In this document: one piece after another, positions 16,762-24,545 of the stretch
Numbering within the stretch: position 1 is the stretch's first letter
Layout: each line of letters opens with the position of its first letter
From: Onthovicinus sp900555545
Lineage (GTDB): Bacteria > Bacillota > Clostridia > Oscillospirales > Acutalibacteraceae
Assembly (NCBI GenBank): GCA_949296915.1
Contig: CASFPX010000011.1
Location: forward strand, 1-64,000
Length of the DNA stretch: 64,000 nt
Direction: 5' to 3'
Program-made: the position numbers and the translations under genes
The notes under the pieces: generated by a model
What the model was told of the DNA's origin: nothing
Database searches by the model: none
What the model saw: the letters and a program-made list of their open reading frames with translations, nothing else

Positions 16762-17647
16762 TGTGATTCAAAACGCAAGAATTTTAAAGGGCATCGGCGG
16801 CTTCTACTATGTTGAAGCCGCCGGTGCGGTATATACGTGCAGGGCGCGGGGTGTCTTCCGGCGGGATAAGATTACGCCTCTGGCCGGAGATCGCGTCACG
16901 ATTTCCGTGGACGGCGATCCGGAGAGCGGCAACCATACAATCGAGGCGATCGAGACGCGTTCCAATTCTTTTGTACGGCCGCCGGTTGCCAATATCGATC
17001 AGCTGTTCATCGTTGTCTCCACTGTGCAGCCACGCCCCAACTATTTGCTGGTGGACCGTCTGAGCGCCATCGCTTTTTACAAGCACGTGACGCCGGTGAT
17101 TATCATCACCAAGGGGGATCTTGCCCAGCCGGAGGAACTGGTGCAGATCTACCAGTCCAGTGGCATCCGGACGATCGTCTCGGAGCGAGACGACAAGACA
17201 GCAGCTCAGGTACGGCAGCTGATCAGCGGCAAAGTCTCTGCGTTTACAGGTAATTCCGGCGTGGGGAAATCGACTCTGATCAACCTGATCGCGCCGGAGT
17301 TGCAGCTGGAGACAGCACACATCAGCCAAAAGCTCGGTAGGGGCCGTCACACTACGCGGACGGCGGAGCTCTTTGCCGTCGCGGGTGGATATGTTGTTGA
17401 TACGCCGGGATTTGCATCGTTTGACTTCAGCAGCGGGGAGCGTATCCCAAAGGAGGATTTGGCCGCCTGCTTCCCCGAGTTTGTACCGTTTTTGGGCGAG
17501 TGCCGCTTTACCAGCTGTTCGCACACAACGGATCAGGGGTGTGGGGTGCTGGCGCATCTACGTGCCGGGGAAATCCATCCGTCACGCCACAACAGTTATG
17601 TTCAGCTCTATCAGGAGGCGAGCGCATGGAGAGAATGGAAAAAATAG
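16751..17647 (+). CDS. rsgA: Ribosome small subunit-dependent GTPase RsgA
   Basis: A circularly permuted GTPase for late 30S assembly. An N-terminal OB-fold (about 1-70) precedes the GTPase: G4-like ITKGD, then G1 GNSGVGKST, then G3 DTPGF, the permuted order. The C-terminal zinc knuckle is ECRFTSCSH...GC. The frame is open from 16706, but the ATG at 16751 is chosen because it gives the usual short N-terminus and overlaps the kinase stop. Bacillus has rpe next; here thiN follows directly with a 22-base overlap. Confidence 0.94.
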   Translation: MQNNVIQNARILKGIGGFYYVEAAGAVYTCRARGVFRRDKITPLAGDRVTISVDGDPESGNHTIEAIETRSNSFVRPPVANIDQLFIVVSTVQPRPNYLLVDRLSAIAFYKHVTPVIIITKGDLAQPEELVQIYQSSGIRTIVSERDDKTAAQVRQLISGKVSAFTGNSGVGKSTLINLIAPELQLETAHISQKLGRGRHTTRTAELFAVAGGYVVDTPGFASFDFSSGERIPKEDLAACFPEFVPFLGECRFTSCSHTTDQGCGVLAHLRAGEIHPSRHNSYVQLYQEASAWREWKK

Positions 17648-18270
17648 GCCGCTGTGTGATCATCGGCGCTTCGCCGGACACGAATATTGATTTTATCCGG
17701 AACGCAGTCCAGGCGGAGGACTATGTCATCTGTGCGGATGGCGGCGCGGATTTTGCCCGCGCCGCGGGCATACGGGTGGATCTGGCTGTGGGGGACTTCG
17801 ACTCTGGAGCTATCCCGGCAGATGCACCGGTAGAGCAGTACCCGCCGGAAAAGGACTATACAGATCTGGAGCTCGCGGTCAAGCGCGGCGTGGAAAGTGG
17901 CTTCCGCCGCTTTTTGATTTTGGGCGGCACCGGCGGCCGGCTGGTCCATACCATCATGAATTTGATGCTGCTGTTCCGCTGCGCACGCCATGGGATTGAG
18001 GTCATGCTTGAGGATTCTGAATTGCTGGCCTATGTTTTGACGGGAGCAGAAGCCTCCAGCCGGATTCCGCCGGGGGTTACTTACTCGGTCTTCTCCGTGG
18101 GAGGGGATTCTATCGTCAGTGAGGTGGGGGCCAAGTACCCCTTGGATCATCATATACTGCCGGGCTTTGATTCTACCGGCGTAAGCGGTGTGAGTAATTT
18201 TTCCCAGGATGGTGCGGAAGTGATCCTCCACCGGGGTAACTTGTTGATTGTCATCGAAAAGCATGTATAA
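17626..18270 (+). CDS. thiN: Thiamine pyrophosphokinase
   Basis: Makes thiamine diphosphate from thiamine and ATP. Seen motifs: CADGGADFAR, AVGDFDSG, KDYTDLELAV and GGTGGRLVHTIMNL, all in the ThiN/TPK catalytic domain; the usual GGRxDH is here GGRLVH. The C-terminal thiamine-binding part follows (YSVFSVGGDSIVSEVGAKYPL). The ATG at 17626 has AGGAGG seven bases upstream, although the frame is open from 17500. Overlap with rsgA suggests coupling. A hairpin terminator follows. Confidence 0.92.
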   Translation: MERMEKIGRCVIIGASPDTNIDFIRNAVQAEDYVICADGGADFARAAGIRVDLAVGDFDSGAIPADAPVEQYPPEKDYTDLELAVKRGVESGFRRFLILGGTGGRLVHTIMNLMLLFRCARHGIEVMLEDSELLAYVLTGAEASSRIPPGVTYSVFSVGGDSIVSEVGAKYPLDHHILPGFDSTGVSGVSNFSQDGAEVILHRGNLLIVIEKHV

Positions 18271-18313
18271 AAAAGCAGCTGGGTGGCTATGGTGAACCGC
18301 TCAGCTGCTTTTT
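18270..18313. terminator. Bidirectional intrinsic terminator between thiN and the HAD gene
   Basis: AAAAAGCAGCTG at 18270-18281 and CAGCTGCTTTTT at 18302-18313 form a 12-base stem with A/T flanks, placed between convergent genes; it can end both. Confidence 0.85.
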
Positions 18314-18317
18314 GCAA

Positions 18318-18947
18318 TTATAGGAGCGCTTCAAGCTCGTCCAGCGAGCTGACAACGCCATCCGGGCGTTCAGCCTCACAACATGGGGGACATAGACCGC
18401 CCAGTCCCTGGCGGATCCATATGGTTTGGAAGCCAAGGGCCTTGGCGGGCCGGATGTCATTGTCGATACGATCTCCAATCATCACGGCATGTTGGGCAGA
18501 TATCCCGGCCTGATGCAGGGCGTATAAAAAAATTTCGGGATCCGGTTTGGCGATCCCAACTTCATCAGATGCAGCCAGCAGATCAATATACGGCGCGAGC
18601 CCAAGTCCGTGCAGCCGTTCCCTTGTCCCCGGGTTCTGATTGGCAATGACCCCAATCAAATATCTCTTATGCAGGAGGGCAATGCATTCGGCTGCCCGTG
18701 GATAAAGCCGCTCCAGATCCGTGCGCCAAGGCGTTGGGGCGATGTTTAAGCGGCCGGTCAGTTCCTGATAGGGGCGGCAACTGTTCCGGGCATATTCCTT
18801 CATTTGATCCATCAAGTACGGCACAGTCTCAGAGCGGTTATTTTTCTCTATGGTGTCCTGTAGGCGTGCGTACCAGGCATCTGTTTCATCAATCAGGGTG
18901 GAGCCAAGGTCAAAAAAGCACCACCGGATCTTTTCTCGCTGTATCAT
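18318..18947 (-). CDS. HAD-superfamily hydrolase (YjjG/Gph-like phosphatase)
   Basis: A 209-residue protein with HAD motif I in the variant form FFDLGSTLIDET (DxG instead of DxD), motif II in IGVIANQ, motif III lysine in DEVGIAKPDPEIF and motif IV MIGDRIDNDIRPA. The motif I aspartate pair normally reads DxDGT; here the second aspartate is replaced by glycine (DLGST), as in several HAD family members in which catalysis still occurs or is reduced. The ATG at 18945-18947 follows GGGGAGGG. The substrate is not predictable, perhaps a small phosphoester. It lies downstream of spoVM on the same strand. Confidence 0.85.
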   Translation of the reverse strand: MIQREKIRWCFFDLGSTLIDETDAWYARLQDTIEKNNRSETVPYLMDQMKEYARNSCRPYQELTGRLNIAPTPWRTDLERLYPRAAECIALLHKRYLIGVIANQNPGTRERLHGLGLAPYIDLLAASDEVGIAKPDPEIFLYALHQAGISAQHAVMIGDRIDNDIRPAKALGFQTIWIRQGLGGLCPPCCEAERPDGVVSSLDELEALL

Positions 18948-18965
18948 GAATACCCTCCCCGTAAA

Positions 18966-18998
18966 AACGAACAAGGGCGGTGCTTTGCCCGCCCCTGT
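18966..18998 (-). terminator. Terminator after spoVM
   Basis: On the minus strand GGGCGG, an eight-base loop and CCGCCC are followed by TTGTTCGTTTTT. It starts a few bases after the spoVM stop and precedes the HAD gene. Confidence 0.6.
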
Positions 18999-19003
18999 CA
19001 CAT

Positions 19004-19075
19004 TCAGCTAATATGAAAAATCACTTTTAAAATTCCCTTTAAAAACTTCGGACTTCGCCAGACAATCACTTTCAT
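19004..19075 (-). CDS. spoVM: Stage V sporulation protein SpoVM
   Basis: A 23-residue amphipathic peptide, beginning MKVIVWRSPKFLKGILK. It matches the SpoVM pattern of a short N-terminus, the SPKFL/LPKFL core with its helix-breaking proline, and a hydrophobic/basic helix; Bacillus SpoVM is 26 residues. SpoVM recognises the convex forespore membrane and anchors the coat protein SpoIVA. The ATG (19073-19075) has GGGAGG at eight bases. Its neighbourhood (rsgA, thiN) is the same as in Bacillus, although the gene is inverted here. It is too short for standard ORF finders. Confidence 0.88.
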   Translation of the reverse strand: MKVIVWRSPKFLKGILKVIFHIS

Positions 19076-19148
19076 TTCCAAAACCTCCCGTTCCTGACAT
19101 AGCGTTACTATCATCTTATGAACGCGGCGGCTTTTTGACACAGTGGAT

Positions 19149-19775
19149 TTACTGGGCGCTTTCCGTCTCCGCGGCGGAATCGTCATCCGGCGAATACAGC
19201 TTATCATTGGAGATCTGCAGGATCGTCGTGATGGGTCCGACCTTAAAGGTGTAGGTGTAATCGCCATAGGTCTTCGCAGTGGTGGTTTGTTCGCCATAGG
19301 TGGCGTCGTTCTCCAGGCCGAGTTCGGCAAAATAGTTCTCCGCTTCAGATTTTCCAACTCCGGTATAGGCACGCGTCAGGGCGATGAAGAGTTCCTGGAA
19401 AGCGGCCTTGCGCTCCGCAGAAATCGGCTCTTTTTCCGAATCATTTCCGGTTAAAAATGAGGACAGAATGTTACTATCCACCGGCAGAGTCAGCGTGATA
19501 TGATCCACATATTTGCTGTCGTCAGCCAGATACGCGGTGAAGATAAAGGAGCCCACACTAGTATCATCGGATCGGAAAGTGTAATTGCGGCGCAGCCCGT
19601 CGCTCATCTCAACCTCTGTGAAACGATCAGTATCGATCTGGTAGGTTTCACTCGCCTTGTTGAACTCTGCTGCCAAATCTAACGCCTCAATATGGCTGGT
19701 GGAGCAGGAAGTCAAACAGAATAACATCGTGCCGGCCAGTATGACAGCGGCAATTTTTTTTAGACATTGAATCAT
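19149..19775 (-). CDS. Unknown secreted lipoprotein
   Basis: A 208-residue protein with a lipoprotein signal peptide: basic start MIQCLKK, hydrophobic core and the lipobox LTSC with Cys about residue 24. The mature part has no family I recognise: it contains an acidic helix-rich segment (EALDLAAEFNKASETYQ), a beta-rich middle (YTFRSDDTSVGSFIFTAYL) and a repeated beta stretch near the end (TTTAKTYGDYTYTFKVGP), with an acidic tail. It should be anchored to the outer face of the membrane. GAGAGGTG precedes the ATG. A good promoter and a 23-base palindrome lie upstream. Location beside spoVM hints at a cell-envelope or sporulation role but proves nothing. Confidence 0.75.
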   Translation of the reverse strand: MIQCLKKIAAVILAGTMLFCLTSCSTSHIEALDLAAEFNKASETYQIDTDRFTEVEMSDGLRRNYTFRSDDTSVGSFIFTAYLADDSKYVDHITLTLPVDSNILSSFLTGNDSEKEPISAERKAAFQELFIALTRAYTGVGKSEAENYFAELGLENDATYGEQTTTAKTYGDYTYTFKVGPITTILQISNDKLYSPDDDSAAETESAQ

Positions 19776-19807
19776 AGCACACCTCTCAAATTCATCACAG
19801 TTCCTTT

Positions 19808-19830
19808 TACGTCAAAGGGCATTTGACGTA
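19808..19830. promoter_or_regulatory. Perfect inverted repeat (candidate operator or 5'-UTR hairpin)
   Basis: TACGTCAAA at 19808-19816, a five-base spacer and TTTGACGTA at 19822-19830 form a perfect nine-base inverted repeat. It lies just downstream of the lipoprotein promoter, so it could be a repressor site or a hairpin in the 5'-UTR. Confidence 0.5.
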
Positions 19831-19842
19831 TTTTGCAAAAAT

Positions 19843-19871
19843 ATGATAGCCTGTATTTCTTTTTTTGTCAA
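19843..19871 (-). promoter_or_regulatory. Promoter of the lipoprotein gene
   Basis: On the minus strand TTGACA (19866-19871) and TATCAT (19843-19848) are 17 bases apart, about 70 bases before the lipoprotein start. Confidence 0.7.
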
Positions 19872-19952
19872 TTGTAAAGCGGAAGTTTTGCTGTTTTTTC
19901 TGATTCTATCAAAATTCTTGTGTATAAAAGGACGAAGTATGTTGTCAGATAC

Positions 19953-19981
19953 TTGAAAAAGTGCGGAATATTTTATACAAT
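19953..19981 (+). promoter_or_regulatory. Promoter of the purine operon
   Basis: TTGAAA at 19953-19958 and TACAAT at 19976-19981 are 17 bases apart. Transcription would start near 19988 and give a leader of about 160 bases before purE. I see no clear PurBox pair, purine riboswitch core or ykkC-type motif in this 19776-20146 interval. Confidence 0.7.
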
Positions 19982-20011
19982 ATAAATAATTGATTGTCAG
20001 GGGGCGATTCG

Positions 20012-20098
20012 ATGCGCAAAATGGATAAATTTACGACTTCCATCCGGATGGTTCCCTGCCTGTTTTTAAACGGGCAATTTTGGCTGCCGCGCATGTAA
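20012..20098 (+). CDS. Putative 28-residue leader peptide before purE
   Basis: ATG at 20012 with GGGGG seven bases upstream opens a 28-codon frame (begins MRKMDKFTTSIRMVPC) that ends TAA at 20096-20098, inside the loop of the downstream hairpin. It has no run of one amino acid as in classic amino-acid attenuators. It could be a translated leader controlling the hairpins or a chance ORF; no family is recognised. Confidence 0.4.
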   Translation: MRKMDKFTTSIRMVPCLFLNGQFWLPRM

Positions 20099-20115
20099 AA
20101 CCGGCAGCCTGTTTT
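20057..20115 (+). terminator. Two-hairpin leader with possible attenuator upstream of purE
   Basis: Hairpin 1 is TGCCTGTT (20057-20064) with AACGGGCA (20069-20076), one wobble, then ATTTT. Hairpin 2 is GGCTGCCG (20082-20089) with CGGCAGCC (20102-20109), followed by TGTTTTGATTT. Hairpin 2 can act as a weak intrinsic terminator within the purine operon leader, before the purE ribosome binding site. Confidence 0.5.
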
Positions 20116-20146
20116 GATTTATGATGTAAGTTTGGGAGGCAGTACG

Positions 20147-20644
20147 ATGTCAAAAAAAGTAGCGGTAATTATGGGGAGCGACAGTGATTTTGAGGTGGTC
20201 AGCGCCGCAATCAAACAGCTCAAGGCGTTCGAGATTCCGGTAGAGGCACATGTGATGAGTGCGCACCGGACGCCGGAGCGCGCGTCCGCTTTTGCGGCCG
20301 GTGCAAAGGCGGCAGGCTTTGGCGTGATCATTGCCGCTGCCGGAATGGCGGCGCATTTGGCCGGCGTATTGGCCGCCAATACGACACTCCCGGTGATCGG
20401 CATTCCGATTCGCTCCACCTTTGAGGGCATGGATGCATTGCTCGCCACGGTTCAGATGCCCAGTGGAATCCCCGTGGCAACGGTAGCGGTAAACGGTGCC
20501 AAAAACGCCGCACTACTTGCGGCTCAGATCCTTGCGCTGGGGGATCCGGCGCTCGACAGCAAGCTGGAGGCCATGAAGAGCGAAATGGCAGACGGCGTCG
20601 CGCAGAAAGATGCTGCGCTTCAGGAAAAAATCCAACAGCTTTAA
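20147..20644 (+). CDS. purE: N5-CAIR mutase, PurE class I
   Basis: Converts N5-carboxyaminoimidazole ribonucleotide to CAIR. The 165-residue protein starts MSKKVAVIMGSDSDFE and contains VMSAHRTPERA with the catalytic histidine, and AAGMAAHLAGVLAANT, typical of PurE. The ATG at 20147 has GGGAGG eight bases upstream; the frame is open from 20114. First gene of the purine operon. Confidence 0.95.
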   Translation: MSKKVAVIMGSDSDFEVVSAAIKQLKAFEIPVEAHVMSAHRTPERASAFAAGAKAAGFGVIIAAAGMAAHLAGVLAANTTLPVIGIPIRSTFEGMDALLATVQMPSGIPVATVAVNGAKNAALLAAQILALGDPALDSKLEAMKSEMADGVAQKDAALQEKIQQL

Positions 20645-20661
20645 TTTTTGGAGGCGTATTT

Positions 20662-22104
20662 ATGTCAATGGGGCTTCACGAAGAGTGCGGTGTGTTTGGT
20701 ATTTACAACCGGAATGATCTTGTACTCGCCCAGGAAGTTTATCTGGCGCTCTATGCGCTGCAGCACCGTGGCCAGATGAGCTGCGGGATCGCTGTGAACA
20801 ACGGCGGTGTGATCGATCATTACAAGGACTGCGGAATTGTGCCCGAGGTGTTTGATAAACAGGCGTTGGAGACGCTTACGGAGAACGGCCCGGGCGATAT
20901 TGCGGTAGGCCATGTGCGCTATTCACCCAACAAACTGATCCATCAGGTCAATTCCCAGCCGCTTGTTATGCGCTATGCGCGCGGAACGATTGCGCTTGCA
21001 AATAACGGCTGTCTGGTGAATACGGCGGAGATCCGCCATATGCTCGAGCACGACGGGTGTGTGTTCCAGACCTCCGGCGATGCAGAGCTGATCGCCTATC
21101 TGATCGCGCGCTCGCGCCTTGCTGCTGGCAGTATCGAAAAGGCGGTCAGCATGATGATGGATCAGGTGCGTGGCGCCTATTCGATTGTTTTGATGTCCCC
21201 GCGTAAACTGCTTGCGGTCCGAGACCCGCACGGTTTCCGTCCGCTGTGCATCGGCAAGCTGGAGGACAGTTACATCTTCACCTCGGAATCGTGTGCACTG
21301 GATACGCTCGGCGCCCAGTTCGTGCGTGATGTGGAACCCGGTGAGATCGTTTGGACAGATGGCAAGGAACTGCACTCTATCCGCGATCACTGCGGTGGCA
21401 AGACTTCCCTGTGCGTGTTTGAACACGTCTATTTTGCCCGCCCCGATTCTGTAATTGACGGTGCCAGCGTACATGAGGCGCGTCTACGTGCGGGGGCATT
21501 TTTGGCGCAGCAATCCCCGGTGGAGGCGGACGTCGTAGTCGGTGTGCCTGACTCCGGACTGGATGCCGCCATTGGCTATTCGCGTGAATCGGGGATTGTG
21601 TATTCCATGGGGTTCATTAAAAACCGGTATATCGGCCGTACTTTTATTCAGGATACGCAGGCACAGCGTGTCAAGAGTGTACAGATCAAGCTCAATCCGC
21701 TTCGCTCCGCCGTCAACGGCAAGCGTGTCGTACTGGTGGATGACTCCATCGTCCGCGGAACGACGATCGCCCGAATCGTCGGTCTGTTGCGCAAAGCTGG
21801 AGCCACGCAGGTGCATGTCCGAATCTCCTCTCCGCCGTTTCTGAACCCATGCTACTTTGGGACGGACATCGATTCCAAAGACAAACTCATTGCCTGCCGC
21901 ATGACGCGTGATGAGATCTGCAAAACCTTGGGTGCGGATTCTCTGGATTACCTCAGCCTGGAAAATCTGGGAAGGATTGCTCCAAATTCCAAGTGCGATA
22001 TGTGTACAGGTTGCTTTACGGGGAACTATCCGATTCCGATTCCGGAGGAGCCGCAGGAGGATAAATTCTCTAAAAAGTTACCATCTATGGGCAAGGAGAA
22101 ATAA
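20662..22104 (+). CDS. purF: Amidophosphoribosyltransferase
   Basis: Catalyses the first committed purine step, PRPP plus glutamine to phosphoribosylamine. The 480-residue protein begins MSMGLHEECGVFGIYN; the cysteine in position 9 would be the nucleophile after removal of a short propeptide, as in the Bacillus enzyme. The Ntn glutaminase domain covers about 1-230, and the PRPP-binding loop VVLVDDSIVRGTT lies in the C-terminal domain. Late cysteines (CDMCTGCF) fit the [4Fe-4S]-containing Bacillus type, which links stability to oxygen. Good GGAGG before the ATG. Confidence 0.95.
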   Translation: MSMGLHEECGVFGIYNRNDLVLAQEVYLALYALQHRGQMSCGIAVNNGGVIDHYKDCGIVPEVFDKQALETLTENGPGDIAVGHVRYSPNKLIHQVNSQPLVMRYARGTIALANNGCLVNTAEIRHMLEHDGCVFQTSGDAELIAYLIARSRLAAGSIEKAVSMMMDQVRGAYSIVLMSPRKLLAVRDPHGFRPLCIGKLEDSYIFTSESCALDTLGAQFVRDVEPGEIVWTDGKELHSIRDHCGGKTSLCVFEHVYFARPDSVIDGASVHEARLRAGAFLAQQSPVEADVVVGVPDSGLDAAIGYSRESGIVYSMGFIKNRYIGRTFIQDTQAQRVKSVQIKLNPLRSAVNGKRVVLVDDSIVRGTTIARIVGLLRKAGATQVHVRISSPPFLNPCYFGTDIDSKDKLIACRMTRDEICKTLGADSLDYLSLENLGRIAPNSKCDMCTGCFTGNYPIPIPEEPQEDKFSKKLPSMGKEK

Positions 22105-22155
22105 GCATCATGGCAGCAGCGAATAGCTGTTCCAGCACAAAAAGGAGAATATGCA

Positions 22156-23196
22156 ATGAATACGGAAAGCTACAGCAAAAGCTATAAAGATGCCGGTGTC
22201 GATGTCACGGCTGGCTATCAGTCGGTGGAACTGATGAAGGACCATATCCGGAGAACGAACATCCCGGGCGTCATGTCCGCGATAGGGGGATTTGGCGGCC
22301 TGTTTAAGCCTGATATGGCTGGGATCACCAATCCGGTTCTCGTCTCCGGGACGGACGGCGTCGGAACCAAGCTGAAAATCGCCTTCATGATGAACAAAAA
22401 CGATACGGTCGGCATTGACTGTGTGGCTATGTGTGCCAACGACGTGGCATGTTCCGGCGCAAAGCCGCTCTTCTTCCTTGACTATATTGCCTGTGGGAAG
22501 AATTATCCGGAAAAAATTGCGGAGATTGTCAGCGGTGTCGCCGAGGGCTGTGTTCAGGCCGGCTGTGCCCTGATCGGCGGCGAGACGGCGGAGATGCCGG
22601 GATTTTATCCCGTGGATGAATACGATCTGGCGGGGTTCTGCGTCGGTATCGCCGATGAGTCCAAGCTTGTGGATCCTAAAAATCTGCGCGCAGGCGATGT
22701 GCTGATCGGCGTGGCATCCTCTGGCGTACATTCCAACGGCTTTTCTCTGATCCGCAAGGTGTTCAACCTGAACTCCGAGGAAAAGCTGAAAATCTATCTC
22801 AATGACTGTGGTAAGACGCTCGGTGAAGAGCTGATCACCCCCACCAAGATCTATGTCAAGCCGCTTTTGAAGTTGATGGAGACGGTGAACGTCCACGGGA
22901 TTTCCCATATCACAGGCGGTGGATTCTATGAGAATATCCCGAGAATGCTCAGCGATACGCTGCGTGCGTATGTGAATAAGAGCGCTGTTCCGGTCAAGCC
23001 GATCTTCAAGGTCATTGCCAGTGAGGGGATCTCAGAACACGACATGTTCAACACGTTCAATATGGGTGTCGGCCTCTGCATTGCTGTCGCCCCGGAGCAG
23101 GCGGACGAGGCTGTCCGTATTCTTTGTGAGGCGGGCGAGCAGGCCTTTGTCATGGGTGAGATCCGCAACGGTGAAAAGGGGATTGACATATGCTGA
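22156..23196 (+). CDS. purM: Phosphoribosylformylglycinamidine cyclo-ligase
   Basis: AIR synthetase. The 346-residue protein begins SYKDAGVDVTAGYQSVELMK, the standard PurM start, and has SGTDGVGTKLKIAF, GGETAEMPGFY and GISHITGGGFYENIPR, all conserved. AGGAG precedes the ATG. It overlaps purN by seven bases. The 50-base gap from purF holds only an RBS. Confidence 0.95.
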   Translation: MNTESYSKSYKDAGVDVTAGYQSVELMKDHIRRTNIPGVMSAIGGFGGLFKPDMAGITNPVLVSGTDGVGTKLKIAFMMNKNDTVGIDCVAMCANDVACSGAKPLFFLDYIACGKNYPEKIAEIVSGVAEGCVQAGCALIGGETAEMPGFYPVDEYDLAGFCVGIADESKLVDPKNLRAGDVLIGVASSGVHSNGFSLIRKVFNLNSEEKLKIYLNDCGKTLGEELITPTKIYVKPLLKLMETVNVHGISHITGGGFYENIPRMLSDTLRAYVNKSAVPVKPIFKVIASEGISEHDMFNTFNMGVGLCIAVAPEQADEAVRILCEAGEQAFVMGEIRNGEKGIDIC

Positions 23197-23819
23197 AGAT
23201 CGCGGTACTCGTGTCCGGCGGTGGCACCAACCTCCAGGCCCTCATCGACAGTGAGCGCGCCGGAGCGCTGGGATCGGGTAAAATTGTCCGTGTGATTGCC
23301 AGCAGGCCGGGTGTTTACGCACTTGAACGCGCTGCCAAAGCTGGAATAGATACGGCGGTCGTTTCCAGAAAGGAGTTCGATTCTGTAGAGGCGTATGACC
23401 ACGCAATCCTGGCAGAGCTTCGATCCTGCGGGGCGGAACTGATTGTTTTAGCTGGATTCCTCTCCATTCTCGGCCATGAAGTAATCCGCGCCTACCCAAA
23501 CCGGATCATCAATATCCATCCCGCGCTGATCCCGTCCTTCTGTGGGAAGGGGTACTATGGGCTCAAGGTGCATGAGGCCGTACTCAAAAAGGGCGTCAAG
23601 GTGACAGGGGCTACCGTCCACTTTGTCAATGAGATCCCGGATGGCGGTGCGATTATCTTGCAGCAGGCCGTCTGCGTGCAGGAGGGCGACACACCTGAGC
23701 AGCTTCAAAAGCGAGTAATGGAACAGGCGGAGTGGAAGCTCTTGCCCCAGGCGGTTCGCCTGTTCTGCGATGATAAAATCCAGGTGGATGGAAATATAAC
23801 GCATATTTTGGAGGAATAA
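23190..23819 (+). CDS. purN: Phosphoribosylglycinamide formyltransferase
   Basis: Adds a formyl group from 10-formyl-THF to GAR. The 209-residue protein starts MLKIAVLVSGGGTNLQAL; the catalytic Asn-His pair is in NIHPALIPSFCGKG and the downstream aspartate in VNEIPDGGAII. The variant VNEIPDGG replaces the common VDEGxDTG, as seen in other clostridial PurN proteins. Overlaps purM and abuts the PurO-like gene. Confidence 0.93.
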   Translation: MLKIAVLVSGGGTNLQALIDSERAGALGSGKIVRVIASRPGVYALERAAKAGIDTAVVSRKEFDSVEAYDHAILAELRSCGAELIVLAGFLSILGHEVIRAYPNRIINIHPALIPSFCGKGYYGLKVHEAVLKKGVKVTGATVHFVNEIPDGGAIILQQAVCVQEGDTPEQLQKRVMEQAEWKLLPQAVRLFCDDKIQVDGNITHILEE

Positions 23820-23821
23820 AA

Positions 23822-24526
23822 ATGGCAGTTTTTGATATATCCGAGTACCTGGCTGGTAATACTTATCCAGGCCGGGGTGTCGGGATTGGTTTGACCCCGG
23901 ATGGAAAAAAGTCCGTTGTCGTCTACTTCATCATGGGCCGCAGTGTCAACAGCCGCAACAGGGTTTTTACGGCGTGCGATGATGGTATCCGCACCCAGGC
24001 TTTCGATGAGAGCAAGCTGACGGATCCGAGCCTGATTATCTATCATCCGGTGCGCATTTGCGGGGACAAGCTTATTGTTACCAACGGGGATCAGACAGAC
24101 ACGATTGTCGAATTCCTGCGCGCTGGCAAGGGCTTTGAGGAGGCGCTGAACACGCGGACCTTTGAGCCGGATGCGCCCAACTATACGCCGCGCATCTCAG
24201 GAATCTTGGCAGCGGATGGCGCTTACAAGCTCTCCATCCTCAAGAGCGATGCGGGTAACGCAGCAAGCGTTCAGCGGTTTTATTTTGATTACAGCCAGCC
24301 CGTAGCAGGTGAGGGGCATCTGATCCACACCTACAACGAGGATGGCGATCCCATCCCCTCCTTTACAGGGGAGCCGGAACACTTTGCCACGCAGGCAGAT
24401 ATTGATGTTTTTACAGGCCATGTGTGGGATTGCTTGGATGAGGAGAACCGTGTGTCTCTCTATGTGTGTTACCGCGATCTTTCCAGCGGGGAGACGGAAG
24501 TTCGGATCGTTAATAAAAACCAGTGA
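23822..24526 (+). CDS. purO: IMP cyclohydrolase, archaeal PurO type
   Basis: A 234-residue protein starting MAVFDISEYLAGNTYPGRGVGIG and containing YFIMGRSVNSRNRVF, IIYHPVRICGDKLIVTNGDQTDTI (as IIYHPVR and VTNGDQTD) and APNYTPRISGI. These are features of the PurO IMP cyclohydrolase family, first known from methanogens and also present in Clostridia. It would close the ring of FAICAR to IMP, replacing the N-terminal domain of bifunctional PurH. Its place right before a PurH protein lacking that domain supports the role strongly. Symbol chosen by family; experimentally untested here. Confidence 0.85.
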   Translation: MAVFDISEYLAGNTYPGRGVGIGLTPDGKKSVVVYFIMGRSVNSRNRVFTACDDGIRTQAFDESKLTDPSLIIYHPVRICGDKLIVTNGDQTDTIVEFLRAGKGFEEALNTRTFEPDAPNYTPRISGILAADGAYKLSILKSDAGNAASVQRFYFDYSQPVAGEGHLIHTYNEDGDPIPSFTGEPEHFATQADIDVFTGHVWDCLDEENRVSLYVCYRDLSSGETEVRIVNKNQ

Positions 24527-24545
24527 CAAATTGGAGGAAATGGCA

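Noticed and set aside
18283..18513. Plus-strand frames opposite the HAD gene
   Set aside because: The minus strand shows HAD motifs and a strong ribosome binding site; the plus-strand frames have neither.
19988..20146. Purine riboswitch or ykkC/PRPP riboswitch before purE
   Set aside because: The conserved cores of these aptamers are not visible; only two ordinary hairpins and a short ORF are present.
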